A stretch of 64,000 nt of DNA from Flavobacteriales bacterium UBA5081 (GCA_002415785.1 DIAJ01000026.1:11333-75332), one strand, 5' to 3'; shown: positions 52,773 through 62,890, numbered from the stretch's first letter. Translations and numbers: made by a program. The notes: generated by a model from the letters alone, not told the origin.

Positions 52773-55098
52773 TGGCTTTGGATTGACAGCTTTCGCAGTA
52801 AAGTTCTTTAATGGAATAATCAGCTAGTGCCTGAATCCCTCTTTTCTTCTTAGTGAAAAATTCACAAAACAATTCTTTATCAATTTTAGAAAACTTTTGC
52901 ATCAAACTCAGATACAATTCGCTATCAACTTCATTAGAATAATAAATAGCAATTTGCAAAAAGAAACTCAAGAGTTCTGCTTTTACTTCCTCTTTCTTTA
53001 CTTCAGGTAAAAGTAAGTTGATAGCCCTGTCAAATTGATCTTGGTAACACAAAAATCTCCCCAGTTCTAATTTTTCTTCTTGATTCAAATCTGCTAACTG
53101 AACTTGCTTCATCAATTGATCAAATGCTTTTCTTCTGGCGTTAAAATCTTTTTGCTCATAATAAAAATCAGCAGCAATGGCGTAATAGTTTAATGCAGTT
53201 CTAGCAAATGTTTTTTTAGTAATTTGATCTACAGAACGTAATTTATTAAAGTTCTTTTCCCAATCGTCAATTTGTTTTACAGATGATGGTTGGACTGCCC
53301 AAAATTTCACTTCAGCCAAGAGTTTATTATAGCTAACTATAGTTGGCTTAGCAACCAAATAAACTTCTAAAAAAGCCAAATGTAATGGATTACCTTTGAA
53401 AGTCTCTTTGCCCAATTCTGCTGTTAGCACAATTTGGTTATTGATTAGTTCAATAAATTCAGGCTCTTGATGGTAAAGCCGATTGAGTAAATCAGAATGT
53501 TTCTCAGGCGCATTTTGAATCAAATCATTTTGTAATTTTAAGGCTTGCTCAATTTTATGATTCTCTACCAAGCGGTCGAGCATCTGCATTTTGGCATTGG
53601 CATTTTGAGCAGCATCTATAGTTGCCTCGCCAATTAACTCAACTTCCAATTGATTCAATTGTTCTAAATACTCAGCCAAACTACTGTCTTGAGTTGCTTC
53701 TTTAAGCAAATATTTTTTTAACTCTTCGCCACTTAGGTTTTGCACATCTATGGCGTAAACTGTGTTTTTTAAATGTTCATTCAACGCTTTATTTTGCAGC
53801 TCAACTTTCTTATTAATGGAATTGGTATCGAGCAAATCACTCAGCTTTTGTACAAGCACTTGCTGACATTTCTTTACGCTACTTTGCTCTTGAGTTGGTG
53901 AAAGCTTCCAATTTAAATTGACTTTATTTGCTTTAAATTCAAACGCATTAACATAAGTCATTATCTCCTCAATAACAGAATCTATAAAAAGAGCTCTGTT
54001 TTCCGGAATTTGAAAACGCTTGATCAAAGTATCTTGCCAACTAAAACTCTCCTCTGAAGGTTTTCCCGCATAGAGAAAAGGCAAGTTCCAATCACGTTTA
54101 TTTTCAACTTTTACTTGATTGTAGGGTATGTCAAAGCAAATGTGATTATCTTTTAAAACAAAGCCATTCAACTCAAGCGGAATTCCTCGAAATTCAGCAG
54201 GTAAGTCAGCCATTTTTAAGCGCACTGCTCCTTTTTCTTTGGCTTCATTAAGCGCCGTAAACTTTCCTTTTTTAGCAACAGTTAACAAAAAACCTTTTTG
54301 ATCTTCTCCGGGAAACAGTCGGTTAGGTTCATTACACTCAAACTGGTAATCACCCACTAGCTCAACGGCAATTCCATCTGCTGCATCAGATAAAATCGCA
54401 TCAACGGTTGCCAAGCTATGGAATTCAAAATAAACTTCATTTCCTTCTACTTTAAAAGCATCTGAAAACAGTTGTGGAATAGTACCGTGATTTTCTACAA
54501 CATCTCTACACAACTGCTGATTATAAGGTTGTAAATTAGTCTTCACCTTATTTAATTCATTGCCATTCGGTAAGGTGTAAGGCAAACCAGCCATTACCAC
54601 AGCCAAAATCAAACGATCATCTTCTTTCACAACTGCTGAACCAAAATGTCTGAACAATGGGTCTTTCAGGTTAAGTTCACTATCACCTCCATCCATCCAA
54701 AACTGAATGGCTGCTTTAATCGCTTGTTCTTCCGTCTCTATTATTTCTTTTTTACCAGACTTGTCTACAGTTGTTTTAGCACCCACACTCACTTCAGCTA
54801 AATTTTCTCCAGCTTCAGAATAGAGAGCAGCATAATAAATCAAACGATCTTTTAAAGTCGCTTTTTTCTTGTCCTCTTGAGTATGAAGTAAGCGACTCTG
54901 ATTCATTAAATAAGCAGCTTGATCAAATGCCGCAGCATCTAACTCTTCAATCGACTCATAAGCTACTAAATTATTCTCCAGTCTAAAATCGTTGATTGAG
55001 GACTTTAATAGCTCATTTAAACGCTCCTCTTCAAACTCTACTTGAGCAGAAAGAGAGAAACTGAAAATGTAAATCAATAAAAGTAAAAAAGGTTTCAT
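52762..55098 (-). CDS. secreted CAP (SCP/PR-1) domain protein with helical C-terminal region
   Basis: A signal peptide (1-18, ending LSAQ) precedes a CAP domain (~20-175). Its signs are AAAFDQAAYLMNQSRLLHT, SEAGENLAEVSV and DPLFRHFGSAVV, the usual pattern of His and Glu around the cleft. The remaining ~600 residues include a beta region to ~330 and a long helical section with TPR-like character (~490-760). Two Cys pairs lie at the C-terminus (CEFF, CESCQSK). Function unknown; CAP proteins bind lipids or act at the cell surface. It is first in an operon with the MFS gene and lhgO. Confidence 0.75.
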   Translation of the reverse strand: MKPFLLLLIYIFSFSLSAQVEFEEERLNELLKSSINDFRLENNLVAYESIEELDAAAFDQAAYLMNQSRLLHTQEDKKKATLKDRLIYYAALYSEAGENLAEVSVGAKTTVDKSGKKEIIETEEQAIKAAIQFWMDGGDSELNLKDPLFRHFGSAVVKEDDRLILAVVMAGLPYTLPNGNELNKVKTNLQPYNQQLCRDVVENHGTIPQLFSDAFKVEGNEVYFEFHSLATVDAILSDAADGIAVELVGDYQFECNEPNRLFPGEDQKGFLLTVAKKGKFTALNEAKEKGAVRLKMADLPAEFRGIPLELNGFVLKDNHICFDIPYNQVKVENKRDWNLPFLYAGKPSEESFSWQDTLIKRFQIPENRALFIDSVIEEIMTYVNAFEFKANKVNLNWKLSPTQEQSSVKKCQQVLVQKLSDLLDTNSINKKVELQNKALNEHLKNTVYAIDVQNLSGEELKKYLLKEATQDSSLAEYLEQLNQLEVELIGEATIDAAQNANAKMQMLDRLVENHKIEQALKLQNDLIQNAPEKHSDLLNRLYHQEPEFIELINNQIVLTAELGKETFKGNPLHLAFLEVYLVAKPTIVSYNKLLAEVKFWAVQPSSVKQIDDWEKNFNKLRSVDQITKKTFARTALNYYAIAADFYYEQKDFNARRKAFDQLMKQVQLADLNQEEKLELGRFLCYQDQFDRAINLLLPEVKKEEVKAELLSFFLQIAIYYSNEVDSELYLSLMQKFSKIDKELFCEFFTKKKRGIQALADYSIKELYCESCQSKANDN

Positions 55099-55110
55099 TA
55101 CTTAAAAATA

Positions 55111-55145
55111 AAAGGCTCAGTTTACAATAAACTAAGCCTTATACA
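55111..55145 (-). terminator. terminator of the OmpA-family gene
   Basis: AGGCTCAGTTTA and TAAACTAAGCCT form a 12-bp stem with one wobble. On the minus strand it is followed by TTTTA. It lies 19 bp past the stop at 55164. Confidence 0.75.
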
Positions 55146-55163
55146 GTACTAATTATTCAACTA

Positions 55164-56399
55164 TTATTTTAAACTAAATGTTACTCTTTGATTTTTTGGA
55201 GAGTTTCCGCTTTCAGCCGGCTCCTCTGTTTCTTTACTTACGTAAGAAATTCTAGACTCTTCTATACCCATATCCATCAATTCTTTTTGAATCATGAAAG
55301 CTCTTCGTTTTCCAATAAAAGCTACTTCTTTTTCCGACACATTCGCATGACCTTGGATCTCTATTTTTTGCTGTGGGTTGACTTTTAAATACTCTGCCAA
55401 TTGGTTAAGCTTAGCTAACTCCTCTGCTGTAGGCTTAAACTTTTTGGTGTCGAAGTAAACCACAACATCCTCAACCGACCATTCGCTAGCGCTTTCTTCG
55501 TTTTCTTTTTCAGCAGAGTTCCCATCTTTATTTCTAATGGTTTCTTCTGCTCTGGTTCCATCTGAGTTCACCAAATAAGTTTTTTTCGCTTTTTTGCGTT
55601 CTTCTTCATCGGTTCCAAAAGTCTTGCTTTCTACTTTCAATGTTCCTCCGGCAATGTTGTCGCAACTACAGTCGCCTTCGCTTAAAACATCCATAGGAAC
55701 AACAGAAATATCATCGATAAAATAGTATGCATTCATTTCCTGACGTCCGCTAAACTCTCTAGACATGCGTACTTTGTCGTGAATAGTCTCTTCCTCTTTT
55801 TCAAAGTTTCCAATAATAATGTGCTCCTCACCACCTTGGGCTACATAAATACGACAAATATCTGTCCACAAATATTGTTGTTCATGAATGTCTTTAGTTA
55901 TACTTCTCACCGGTGCATCGTACTCCAACACTTTAGCAGAAGGCTCTACTACAGAGTCTTTAGTCACATACATAGCAATATTATTAATCGCATACTTGGT
56001 TAAGTCTGCCATGCTTACGTGCATTTTCATACAGTACTCTCTACCTTCAGTTAATGGTTTTTTAAGTTGAACGCCCAAATAATGTCTCGGCATTCTACCT
56101 CTGTAGCCCATAAATGACATCCCTGCATAATTGTTCCCTGTTCTAGCTGGCTCTTTACCATATTTATTTTCGGGAACGCGCATGCTTTTGTCTTTAGCAT
56201 CTGCAGAATACAAATCCACCGGTTCAGCAGTAATCGATCGCCAAGGAGTTGCCAATTCGATCATTCCGGCACTTTTAATTTTGCCGTCTACCTCCTCAAA
56301 GCTGGGGTTTGGCACTAAATTATGTTCACTTTCGTGTTGTTCTTGAGCTACTAATGTAGCCGTAAATAATAGTGTAGCAAGTACTAATCTTGTCTTCAT
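55164..56399 (-). CDS. OmpA-family protein
   Basis: A signal peptide (1-18, ending LVAQ) is followed by a beta-rich domain (~25-235, LVPNPSFEEVDG opening) resembling a carbohydrate-binding jelly roll. A charged linker (~250-305) comes next, then a C-terminal OmpA domain (~310-411) with VYFDTKKFKPTAEELAKL, IQGHANVSEKE and NQRVTFSL. The OmpA domain tethers the protein to peptidoglycan. The NPSFE-type N-terminal domain is common in Bacteroidota surface proteins. Confidence 0.85.
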   Translation of the reverse strand: MKTRLVLATLLFTATLVAQEQHESEHNLVPNPSFEEVDGKIKSAGMIELATPWRSITAEPVDLYSADAKDKSMRVPENKYGKEPARTGNNYAGMSFMGYRGRMPRHYLGVQLKKPLTEGREYCMKMHVSMADLTKYAINNIAMYVTKDSVVEPSAKVLEYDAPVRSITKDIHEQQYLWTDICRIYVAQGGEEHIIIGNFEKEEETIHDKVRMSREFSGRQEMNAYYFIDDISVVPMDVLSEGDCSCDNIAGGTLKVESKTFGTDEEERKKAKKTYLVNSDGTRAEETIRNKDGNSAEKENEESASEWSVEDVVVYFDTKKFKPTAEELAKLNQLAEYLKVNPQQKIEIQGHANVSEKEVAFIGKRRAFMIQKELMDMGIEESRISYVSKETEEPAESGNSPKNQRVTFSLK

Positions 56400-56586
56400 C
56401 TGTCTTTGTTTTAGTTTATTGAATTCATCGAATTACTCGATAAACTCCCTGTAATTTTTGGTTTTTGTTTCAAAGATTGTTCCGAAATTAGAAATAATTC
56501 TCCAAAGATAAAACCATAAAAAAAGCCCCACCCTTTTAAGTAAACTTAAAAGCAATGGGACTAAAGAGTTATAAAATTATTTTTTA

Positions 56587-58845
56587 TTACTGCTTACGAA
56601 TCATATTTAAAGCAGAACCTGCCTTAAACCACTTAATTTGATTTTCGTTGTATGTGTGATTCACTTTAATTTCATCTGAAGATCCATCTGCATGAGTAAT
56701 GCGAATGGTCAATTGTTTTCCTTCGGCAAAATCCTCTAAATCGATAAAGTCAAAGGTATCATCTTCTTGAATCTTATCGTAGTCTGCAGGATTTGCAAAA
56801 GTAATCCCTAGCATTCCTTGTTTTTTCAAGTTAGTTTCGTGGATACGTGCAAAGGATCTAACCAATACGGCAAAAACACCTAAATGTCTTGGCTCCATAG
56901 CTGCATGTTCACGCGATGAGCCTTCTCCATAGTTTTCATCACCAACTACAATGGTTGGAATACCTTCTTTTTTGTAGTGTCTTTGCACATCCGGCACAGA
57001 ACCATACTCTCCGGTCAATTGATCTTTTACGCTATCTGCTTTATCGTTATAGTAGTTAATTGCACCGGTTAACATATTGTTTGAAATGTTGTCCAAATGT
57101 CCTCTGTATTTCAACCAAGGTCCTGCCATAGAAATGTGATCGGTTGTACATTTACCTTTAGCTTTAATCAACAGTTTAACTCCAGTTACATTCTCACCAT
57201 TCCATGGTTCAAAAGGAGTTAACAACTGCAAACGATCGCTATCTTCTTTAACAACAATATCTACATGACTTCCATCTTCAGCTGGCTCTTGATAGCCGTT
57301 ATCTTCAACTGCATAACCTTTTATCGGCATTTCAATACCTTGTGGTTCTTCCAATCTAACCTCTTCTCCATTTTCATTGGTTAAGGTATCTGTTAATGGA
57401 TTAAATGCTAAGTCACCTGCAATTGCCATAGCTGTAACAATTTCAGGAGAAGCTACAAAACCGTGAGTATTGGGATTACCATCATTACGCTTCGCAAAGT
57501 TTCTATTGAAAGAAGTAATGATACTGTTTTTTTCTTTTTTCTCAGCACCATGTCTTGCCCACTGACCGATACAAGGTCCGCAAGCATTGGCTAAAACTAC
57601 GCCACCGATATTTTCGAAAGTATCTAAATAACCATCTCTTGCAACAGTGTAGCGTACCATTTCTGAACCGGGAGTAACAGTAAACTCAGACTTCGCTTTT
57701 AAGTTTTTATCTAGTGCTTGTTGAGCAACAGAAGCCGCACGTGTAATATCTTCATAAGAAGAGTTGGTACATGAACCAATCAAACCAACTTCCAACTTCT
57801 GAGGCCATCCGTTTTCTTTAACTGCTTTTGCAAATTCAGAAATTGGAGTAGCTAAATCCGGTGTAAAAGGGCCATTAATGTGTGGCTCTAGCTCAGAAAG
57901 GTTGATTTCAATTACTTCATCGAAATACTTTTCAGGGTTAGCGTAAACTTCTGCATCTCCTGTTAAGTGTTCTTTCACACCTTCAGCAAGCTCAGCAACA
58001 TCAGCTCTTTCAGTTCCCTCTAAATATTCTCTCATTTTTTGGTCGTAGCCGAAAGTAGAAGTTGTTGCTCCAATTTCAGCACCCATATTACAAATGGTTC
58101 CTTTTCCTGTACAAGACAAGCTTTCAGCTCCATCGCCAAAATATTCTAAAATTGCTCCGGTTCCACCTTTTACAGTTAAAATTCCGGCCACTTTCAAAAT
58201 AATATCTTTAGAGGCAGTCCATCCACTTAAACGACCGGTTAATTTCACTCCAATTAATTTTGGAAACTTCAATTCCCAAGGCATTCCGGCCATAACATCT
58301 ACTGCGTCAGCACCACCAACACCGATTGCAACCATTCCGAGTCCTCCGGCATTTACCGTGTGCGAATCGGTTCCAATCATCATTCCACCCGGGAAAGCGT
58401 AGTTCTCTAATACAACTTGGTGAATAATTCCGGCACCCGGCTTCCAAAAGCCAACGCCATACTTATTAGATACAGAGCTAAGGAAGTCAAAAACCTCTTT
58501 ATTTGTATCTTTTGCTCTTTCTAAATCTTTTTCCGCGCCTACTTTAGCTTGAATTAAGTGATCACAATGAACGGTAGAAGGCACAGCCACTTTTTTCTTA
58601 CCGGCTTGCATAAACTGCAAAAGCGCCATTTGAGCTGTTGCATCTTGCATAGCAACTCGGTCTGGCTTAAAGTCTACATAAGCTTTACTGCGCTCCAACT
58701 CTTTAGTTGCTTCACCCTGGTCGAGGTGAGAGTATAAAATCTTTTCTGTTAAGGTCATTGGTCGGTTAAGCACCTTACGTGCCGCCTCTATGCGCTCCCC
58801 CATTTTGGAGTAAACGTCTTTTATCATATCAATGTCAAAAGCCAT
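56587..58845 (-). CDS. acnA: aconitate hydratase
   Basis: Fe-S lyase that isomerises citrate to isocitrate in the TCA cycle. The cluster cysteines are in IGSCTNSSYED (~358) and ANACGPCIGQW (~421-424). Substrate-binding SREHAAMEPRHLG and FARIHETNLKKQG lie in the C-terminal swivel domain. At 752 residues and in motif pattern it matches the mitochondrial-type aconitase usual in Bacteroidota. The gene stands alone. Confidence 0.94.
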   Translation of the reverse strand: MAFDIDMIKDVYSKMGERIEAARKVLNRPMTLTEKILYSHLDQGEATKELERSKAYVDFKPDRVAMQDATAQMALLQFMQAGKKKVAVPSTVHCDHLIQAKVGAEKDLERAKDTNKEVFDFLSSVSNKYGVGFWKPGAGIIHQVVLENYAFPGGMMIGTDSHTVNAGGLGMVAIGVGGADAVDVMAGMPWELKFPKLIGVKLTGRLSGWTASKDIILKVAGILTVKGGTGAILEYFGDGAESLSCTGKGTICNMGAEIGATTSTFGYDQKMREYLEGTERADVAELAEGVKEHLTGDAEVYANPEKYFDEVIEINLSELEPHINGPFTPDLATPISEFAKAVKENGWPQKLEVGLIGSCTNSSYEDITRAASVAQQALDKNLKAKSEFTVTPGSEMVRYTVARDGYLDTFENIGGVVLANACGPCIGQWARHGAEKKEKNSIITSFNRNFAKRNDGNPNTHGFVASPEIVTAMAIAGDLAFNPLTDTLTNENGEEVRLEEPQGIEMPIKGYAVEDNGYQEPAEDGSHVDIVVKEDSDRLQLLTPFEPWNGENVTGVKLLIKAKGKCTTDHISMAGPWLKYRGHLDNISNNMLTGAINYYNDKADSVKDQLTGEYGSVPDVQRHYKKEGIPTIVVGDENYGEGSSREHAAMEPRHLGVFAVLVRSFARIHETNLKKQGMLGITFANPADYDKIQEDDTFDFIDLEDFAEGKQLTIRITHADGSSDEIKVNHTYNENQIKWFKAGSALNMIRKQ

Positions 58846-59060
58846 AAGTATTGCGGTTTGTTAATTTATAGTTCTATTTCATTCGGATTGCGAAATTAAC
58901 GATTTTCAATATAATTATAAAATATGTTCTTTTAAATAGAGTAGCTTCTGCACCCTTTCGTAGAAAGCAATAGTTTTATATTGATGGAAGTTCAACTAAT
59001 CTTCTAACCGTTCATCCCAAAAACGACAAATCTTCAACATAGCTTTCGTAAAATTGCATT

Positions 59061-60299
59061 GTGATACAATTGTATAAAGAAAACATTCGACAAGCAATGC
59101 GCTCTATAAGGAGTCAATTGCTGAGGACTACTCTAACCGTTATGATTATAGCAGTTGGTATTACAGCGCTTGTTGGCATTTTAACTTCAATAGACGCCAT
59201 GAAGAGCTCGATTACCGAAAGTTTTAGCAGCATGGGAGCCAATACATTCAACATAAGAAACTACGGCAGTTCATTTCATGTAGGACGCAGCGGAAGAAAA
59301 GCTAAAGTATTCCCATCTATTTCATATAAAGAGGCAATAGCGTTTAAAGAGCGTTTCAATTTCCCCGCACTTGTCTCGGTTTCTACCAGGGCCTCATCCT
59401 TGGCTACATTAAAGTTTCAATCCGAAAAAACTAATCCAAATATTTTTGTCTTTGGAACTGACGAAAACTACTTAGCAACAAATGGCTACGACCTATCTAA
59501 AGGTAGAAATTTCACAAAGCAGGATGTCAACTCAGGCAATCCGGTAGTGATTATTGGCAGCGATATAGAATCGCAACTATTCAAGAATACTAACCCTATT
59601 GACCAGCTAATTACTGTTGGAAGTAGTAAGTTTAGAGTAATTGGAGTATTAAAAAGCAAAGGTAGCAGCATGGGGTTTAGTGCTGATAAAAATGCTTTTA
59701 TCCCACTAACATCTGCAAGACAGTATTTCCCAAGCTCAAGTCCCAACTTTATAATAAATGTAATGGCTACAAATCCTGATCAGCTGGAAACAGCTATTGG
59801 TGAAGCTACCGGTTTATTTAGAATTGTTCGTGGAGACAAAATAGGAAAAGAAAATAGTTTTGAAATTAGTCGCAGCGACAATATCTCCCAAATGTTGTTT
59901 GAAAATTTAAGCGCTGTTACTATTTCAGCAACAGTAATTGGGCTTATCACATTACTTGGAGCTGCTATTGGATTAATGAACATTATGCTGGTTTCTGTTA
60001 CTGAACGAACAAGGGAAATTGGCATAAGAAAAGCAATCGGAGCGAGTGCGGCGATTATTCGGAATCAGTTTATTATTGAAGCAATTGCTATTTGTCAAAT
60101 AGGCGGCGTGGTAGGAATTTTATTAGGAATCGCTGTAGGAAATGGAGTTGGCAGTTTAATGGGCGGTGGCTTTATTGTTCCATGGGATTGGATTTTGCTA
60201 GCTGTAGGTTTATGCTTTGCAGTTGGTCTAATCTCCGGAATTTATCCTGCACAAAAAGCAGCTAAGCTAGACCCAATTGAAGCCTTGAGGTATGAATAA
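59061..60299 (+). CDS. MacB/FtsX-type ABC transporter permease
   Basis: The 412-residue protein has an N-terminal membrane segment (~20-42), a periplasmic MacB-type domain (~45-275) and three C-terminal segments (~290-400). Between the first two of these lies the typical VSVTERTREIGIRKAIGAS coupling loop, and GIYPAQKAAKLDPIEALRYE closes the protein. A GTG start at 59061 is used because the conserved LYKENIRQAMRSI region begins before the first ATG (59097). No ATPase gene is adjacent. Confidence 0.88.
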   Translation: MIQLYKENIRQAMRSIRSQLLRTTLTVMIIAVGITALVGILTSIDAMKSSITESFSSMGANTFNIRNYGSSFHVGRSGRKAKVFPSISYKEAIAFKERFNFPALVSVSTRASSLATLKFQSEKTNPNIFVFGTDENYLATNGYDLSKGRNFTKQDVNSGNPVVIIGSDIESQLFKNTNPIDQLITVGSSKFRVIGVLKSKGSSMGFSADKNAFIPLTSARQYFPSSSPNFIINVMATNPDQLETAIGEATGLFRIVRGDKIGKENSFEISRSDNISQMLFENLSAVTISATVIGLITLLGAAIGLMNIMLVSVTERTREIGIRKAIGASAAIIRNQFIIEAIAICQIGGVVGILLGIAVGNGVGSLMGGGFIVPWDWILLAVGLCFAVGLISGIYPAQKAAKLDPIEALRYE

Positions 60300-60369
60300 G
60301 CGATGTCATTAAGTGTATTTATTAGTCTAGCTAATCAGCACTAAAATGATATTTTCAACTACAATTTCC

Positions 60370-60377
60370 TAACTTTG
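60370..60377 (+). promoter_or_regulatory. -7 box of the small Cys-rich gene
   Basis: TAACTTTG matches TAnnTTTG, 26 bp before the ATG. Confidence 0.5.
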
Positions 60378-60402
60378 CACTTAAATTATTTATCAAATCA
60401 TT

Positions 60403-60594
60403 ATGAAAGTAGCTCTTTTAGCAATTGTACTATTAGCACTTGGTTTTGCAGGCATAGCGGTTAAAATACTATTTAAAAAGAATGGCAAATTTGCAGGAAC
60501 TTGCGCAAGTAACAGTCCAATATTAAATGAAGAAGGTGCTCCCTGTAGTTTCTGTGGTGCGCAGCCAGAAGAAATGTGCAAAAAAGAAGATTAA
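60403..60594 (+). CDS. small membrane-anchored Cys-rich protein
   Basis: The 63-residue protein has one N-terminal membrane segment (~3-23), a KKNGK basic stretch, and a short domain with four cysteines: Cys34 (GTCAS), Cys48 and Cys51 (PCSFC), and one near residue 59. The PCSFCG pair suggests metal or disulfide binding. Its stop overlaps the converging apbE stop by 4 bp. Similar small proteins are seen beside apbE in other Bacteroidota from memory, so a link to flavin or redox maturation is possible but unproven. Confidence 0.65.
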   Translation: MKVALLAIVLLALGFAGIAVKILFKKNGKFAGTCASNSPILNEEGAPCSFCGAQPEEMCKKED

Positions 60595-61604
60595 TTTGAA
60601 TCTTCAACTTGACTTTTTACATTCTCACTTATGAATGTTTGAAGCTCGCCTTTGGCATTAGCATAAATTAATATTGCTCCTAAGTCTTTTCTGTTTGATA
60701 CAAAAGACTTACATCCTTCATAACCTTTAACCATACAAGCGGTTGCCATGGCGTCTGCAACAGCTGCCTCAGTACAAATAATTGTTGCACTTAATAAACT
60801 ATCCGCTGTTGGAAAACCGCTTATTGGATTGATACTGTGGCTGTATTTTTTTCCATCAACTTCTACAAACTTTCGGTAGTTTCCGGAAGTAACCATTGCT
60901 TGATCTTTTAAATTGACAATAGCACTCAGTTTGCGTTCCAAGTTTTGACCCTCCGGCTTGTCAATTCCAATACGCCAAGCCACTGAATCGCGGTTTAAAC
61001 CAGAAACAATTACTTCGCCTCCTAATTCAACATAGTAGTCTTTTATACCTCTATCTTTTAATAATTGGCCAATTAAATCAACACTGTAGCCTTGAGCAAT
61101 GGCATTAAAGTTTAGCTTAGCTTCTTGGGTCTTTTTATGAAGCACATTTCCTTCTAGTTTAAATTGCTCAAAACCACAAAGCTTCATCAACTCATTAATT
61201 TTATTGGTATCCATACTTTTTGCTTCAGCAAAATCGAAGCCCCAAGCCTCAATTATGGGGGCTAATGTTGGATCAAAAGCGCCATCCGTTTCACTATTAA
61301 TTTTCTTAGAAAGTAGGAAAACTTCCATAAAAATGGGCTCTATTATTGCCGAATCCCCATTGTTTAATTTCGAGATGGTGGAACTTTCAACATAAGTCGA
61401 CATAGAAGCATCAATCGCATTTAATAGCGAATCAACTGCTGTTGGTAATTTAGCTTGCTCAAGGCCTATGTATTTCACTGTATAGCTTGTACCCTGTGCT
61501 TCTCCACCAAAAGACTGCTCACTTCTTACATTTTTGTGATCTGCGCTACATGCGAATAAAAAAACTGAGCTAATAAAAATCAAAAACCTCACTACTCTTC
61601 TCAC
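60591..61604 (-). CDS. apbE: FAD:protein FMN transferase
   Basis: It attaches FMN covalently to Thr/Ser of flavoproteins such as NqrB/NqrC or Rnf subunits in the periplasm. The lipobox is at Cys19 (LFACSAD). ApbE motifs are MSTYVESSTISKLN, DGAFDPTLAPIIEAWGF, NFNAIAQGYSVDLI, YVELGGEV and SHSINPISGFP, with an ADAMATACMVKG Mg-site segment. The upstream DUF2452 gene overlaps its start by 4 bp. Confidence 0.93.
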   Translation of the reverse strand: MRRVVRFLIFISSVFLFACSADHKNVRSEQSFGGEAQGTSYTVKYIGLEQAKLPTAVDSLLNAIDASMSTYVESSTISKLNNGDSAIIEPIFMEVFLLSKKINSETDGAFDPTLAPIIEAWGFDFAEAKSMDTNKINELMKLCGFEQFKLEGNVLHKKTQEAKLNFNAIAQGYSVDLIGQLLKDRGIKDYYVELGGEVIVSGLNRDSVAWRIGIDKPEGQNLERKLSAIVNLKDQAMVTSGNYRKFVEVDGKKYSHSINPISGFPTADSLLSATIICTEAAVADAMATACMVKGYEGCKSFVSNRKDLGAILIYANAKGELQTFISENVKSQVEDSN

Positions 61605-62056
61605 TTTTCAATAATTTGCCAGCTATGATCACCCATTAGACGAGCAGTGGCTATAAACTTCTTATATTTATTTCCTTGTGACCACTGTTTGGGTCCTATC
61701 ATGGAGAGCACTTTTGTTCCGTCTTCCTTTTCATACAAATGATAAGTGTGACCGGTCAGTGGCTTAAAGCCCATTTCTGCAGTGTATATCTCCTCAGAAA
61801 TTTCAACTCTTTTTTTAAGATCATTGGCCTGATTCACTAGCAGCTCCATCTGATCGTATATTTGCTTCATTTGCATATTCGTTTGCTCCACCATAGCTGC
61901 CATGGCATTGCTCTTTATGCGATCCTTGTCATCCGGAAAAATAATTGCACTGCCTACATTATGCGCATAAGGCAAATTGTGCGGATTATCCGTAATCTTA
62001 TCTTTATCAATCGGATTAAAAGTTCTTCGCTCTTCTTTTTTATCGTCTTTTGACAT
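61601..62056 (-). CDS. DUF2452 protein
   Basis: The 151-residue cytoplasmic protein has NPHNLPYAHNVGSAIIFPDD, a helical middle (~45-90), and a C-terminal GHTYHLYEKEDGTKVLSMIGPKQW, the conserved pattern of DUF2452. No function is known. It is translationally coupled to apbE (ATGA-type overlap) and lies 9 bp after yaaA, so yaaA, this gene and apbE form one operon. Confidence 0.85.
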   Translation of the reverse strand: MSKDDKKEERRTFNPIDKDKITDNPHNLPYAHNVGSAIIFPDDKDRIKSNAMAAMVEQTNMQMKQIYDQMELLVNQANDLKKRVEISEEIYTAEMGFKPLTGHTYHLYEKEDGTKVLSMIGPKQWSQGNKYKKFIATARLMGDHSWQIIEK

Positions 62057-62065
62057 AAAGCAAAT

Positions 62066-62851
62066 TTAATTGGATTGATTTTCTTCGCGAGTAAACACTG
62101 GCTTCTTAGCTGTACTTAGTTCTGAATTATAGCGGTAACCTCCATAATCAAACCCTTCTAAGTCAGCAGCCCTGCTAATCTTATTTTCAATCATATACCT
62201 ACTCATTAATCCTCTTGCTTTTTTTGCATAAAAAGCAATGATTTTATATTTCCCATTTTTCGCATCTTTAAATTGAGGGCTAATTATATCTCCATCTAAT
62301 TCATTTTTCTTGACAGATTTAAAGTATTCATTAGATGCCAAGTTAATAATCACTTTCTCTTCGTGATTTTTTAAAGCTTCATTAAGCTCTTTAGTGATTT
62401 TATCTCCCCAAAACTCATACAACGACTTTTTATTTCCAACTTTTAGCGATGTACCCATTTCTAAGCGGTAAGGTTCAATAATGTCTAGCGGTTTTAACAC
62501 TCCATACAAACCCGATAAAATCCTCAAGTGACTTTGAGCGTACTCAACATCACTTTTGCTTAAAGTTTGCGCTTCCAAGCCTTGATAAACATCGCCGGTA
62601 AAAGCAAATATAGCTTGTCGACTATTATTTGAGAACTGTTCAGCTCCTTTCCATTGTAGGTATCGTTCATGGTTTAGATTACCTAAATTTTCACTAATTG
62701 ACATTAAGTCTTGCAGCTCTTTAGAAGTCTTTTTCTTTAAAACATCAATTAACTTAAAAGAATGCTTTAGTAAAGTTGGAATTGAACTTTCTTTAATCTT
62801 TAAGTCAGTTTCAAAGTCTAATGATTTTGCCGGAGATAAAATGTGAATCAT
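62066..62851 (-). CDS. yaaA: peroxide stress protein YaaA
   Basis: The 261-residue protein opens with MIHILSPAKSLDF and contains NHERYLQWKGAEQ, LSGLYGVLKPLDIIEPYRLEMG, FWGDKITKEL, INLASNEYFKSV and FYAKKARGLMSRYMIEN, all family signatures. In E. coli YaaA lowers free iron and limits DNA damage during H2O2 stress. It is first gene of the yaaA-DUF2452-apbE operon. Confidence 0.93.
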   Translation of the reverse strand: MIHILSPAKSLDFETDLKIKESSIPTLLKHSFKLIDVLKKKTSKELQDLMSISENLGNLNHERYLQWKGAEQFSNNSRQAIFAFTGDVYQGLEAQTLSKSDVEYAQSHLRILSGLYGVLKPLDIIEPYRLEMGTSLKVGNKKSLYEFWGDKITKELNEALKNHEEKVIINLASNEYFKSVKKNELDGDIISPQFKDAKNGKYKIIAFYAKKARGLMSRYMIENKISRAADLEGFDYGGYRYNSELSTAKKPVFTREENQSN

Positions 62852-62882
62852 GCGCTTGATTTTTCTTTAATAAACAAGAGTA

Positions 62883-62890
62883 CAAAGGTA
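62883..62890 (-). promoter_or_regulatory. -7 box of the yaaA operon
   Basis: The minus strand reads TACCTTTG (TAnnTTTG), 32 bp before the yaaA start. Confidence 0.5.
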
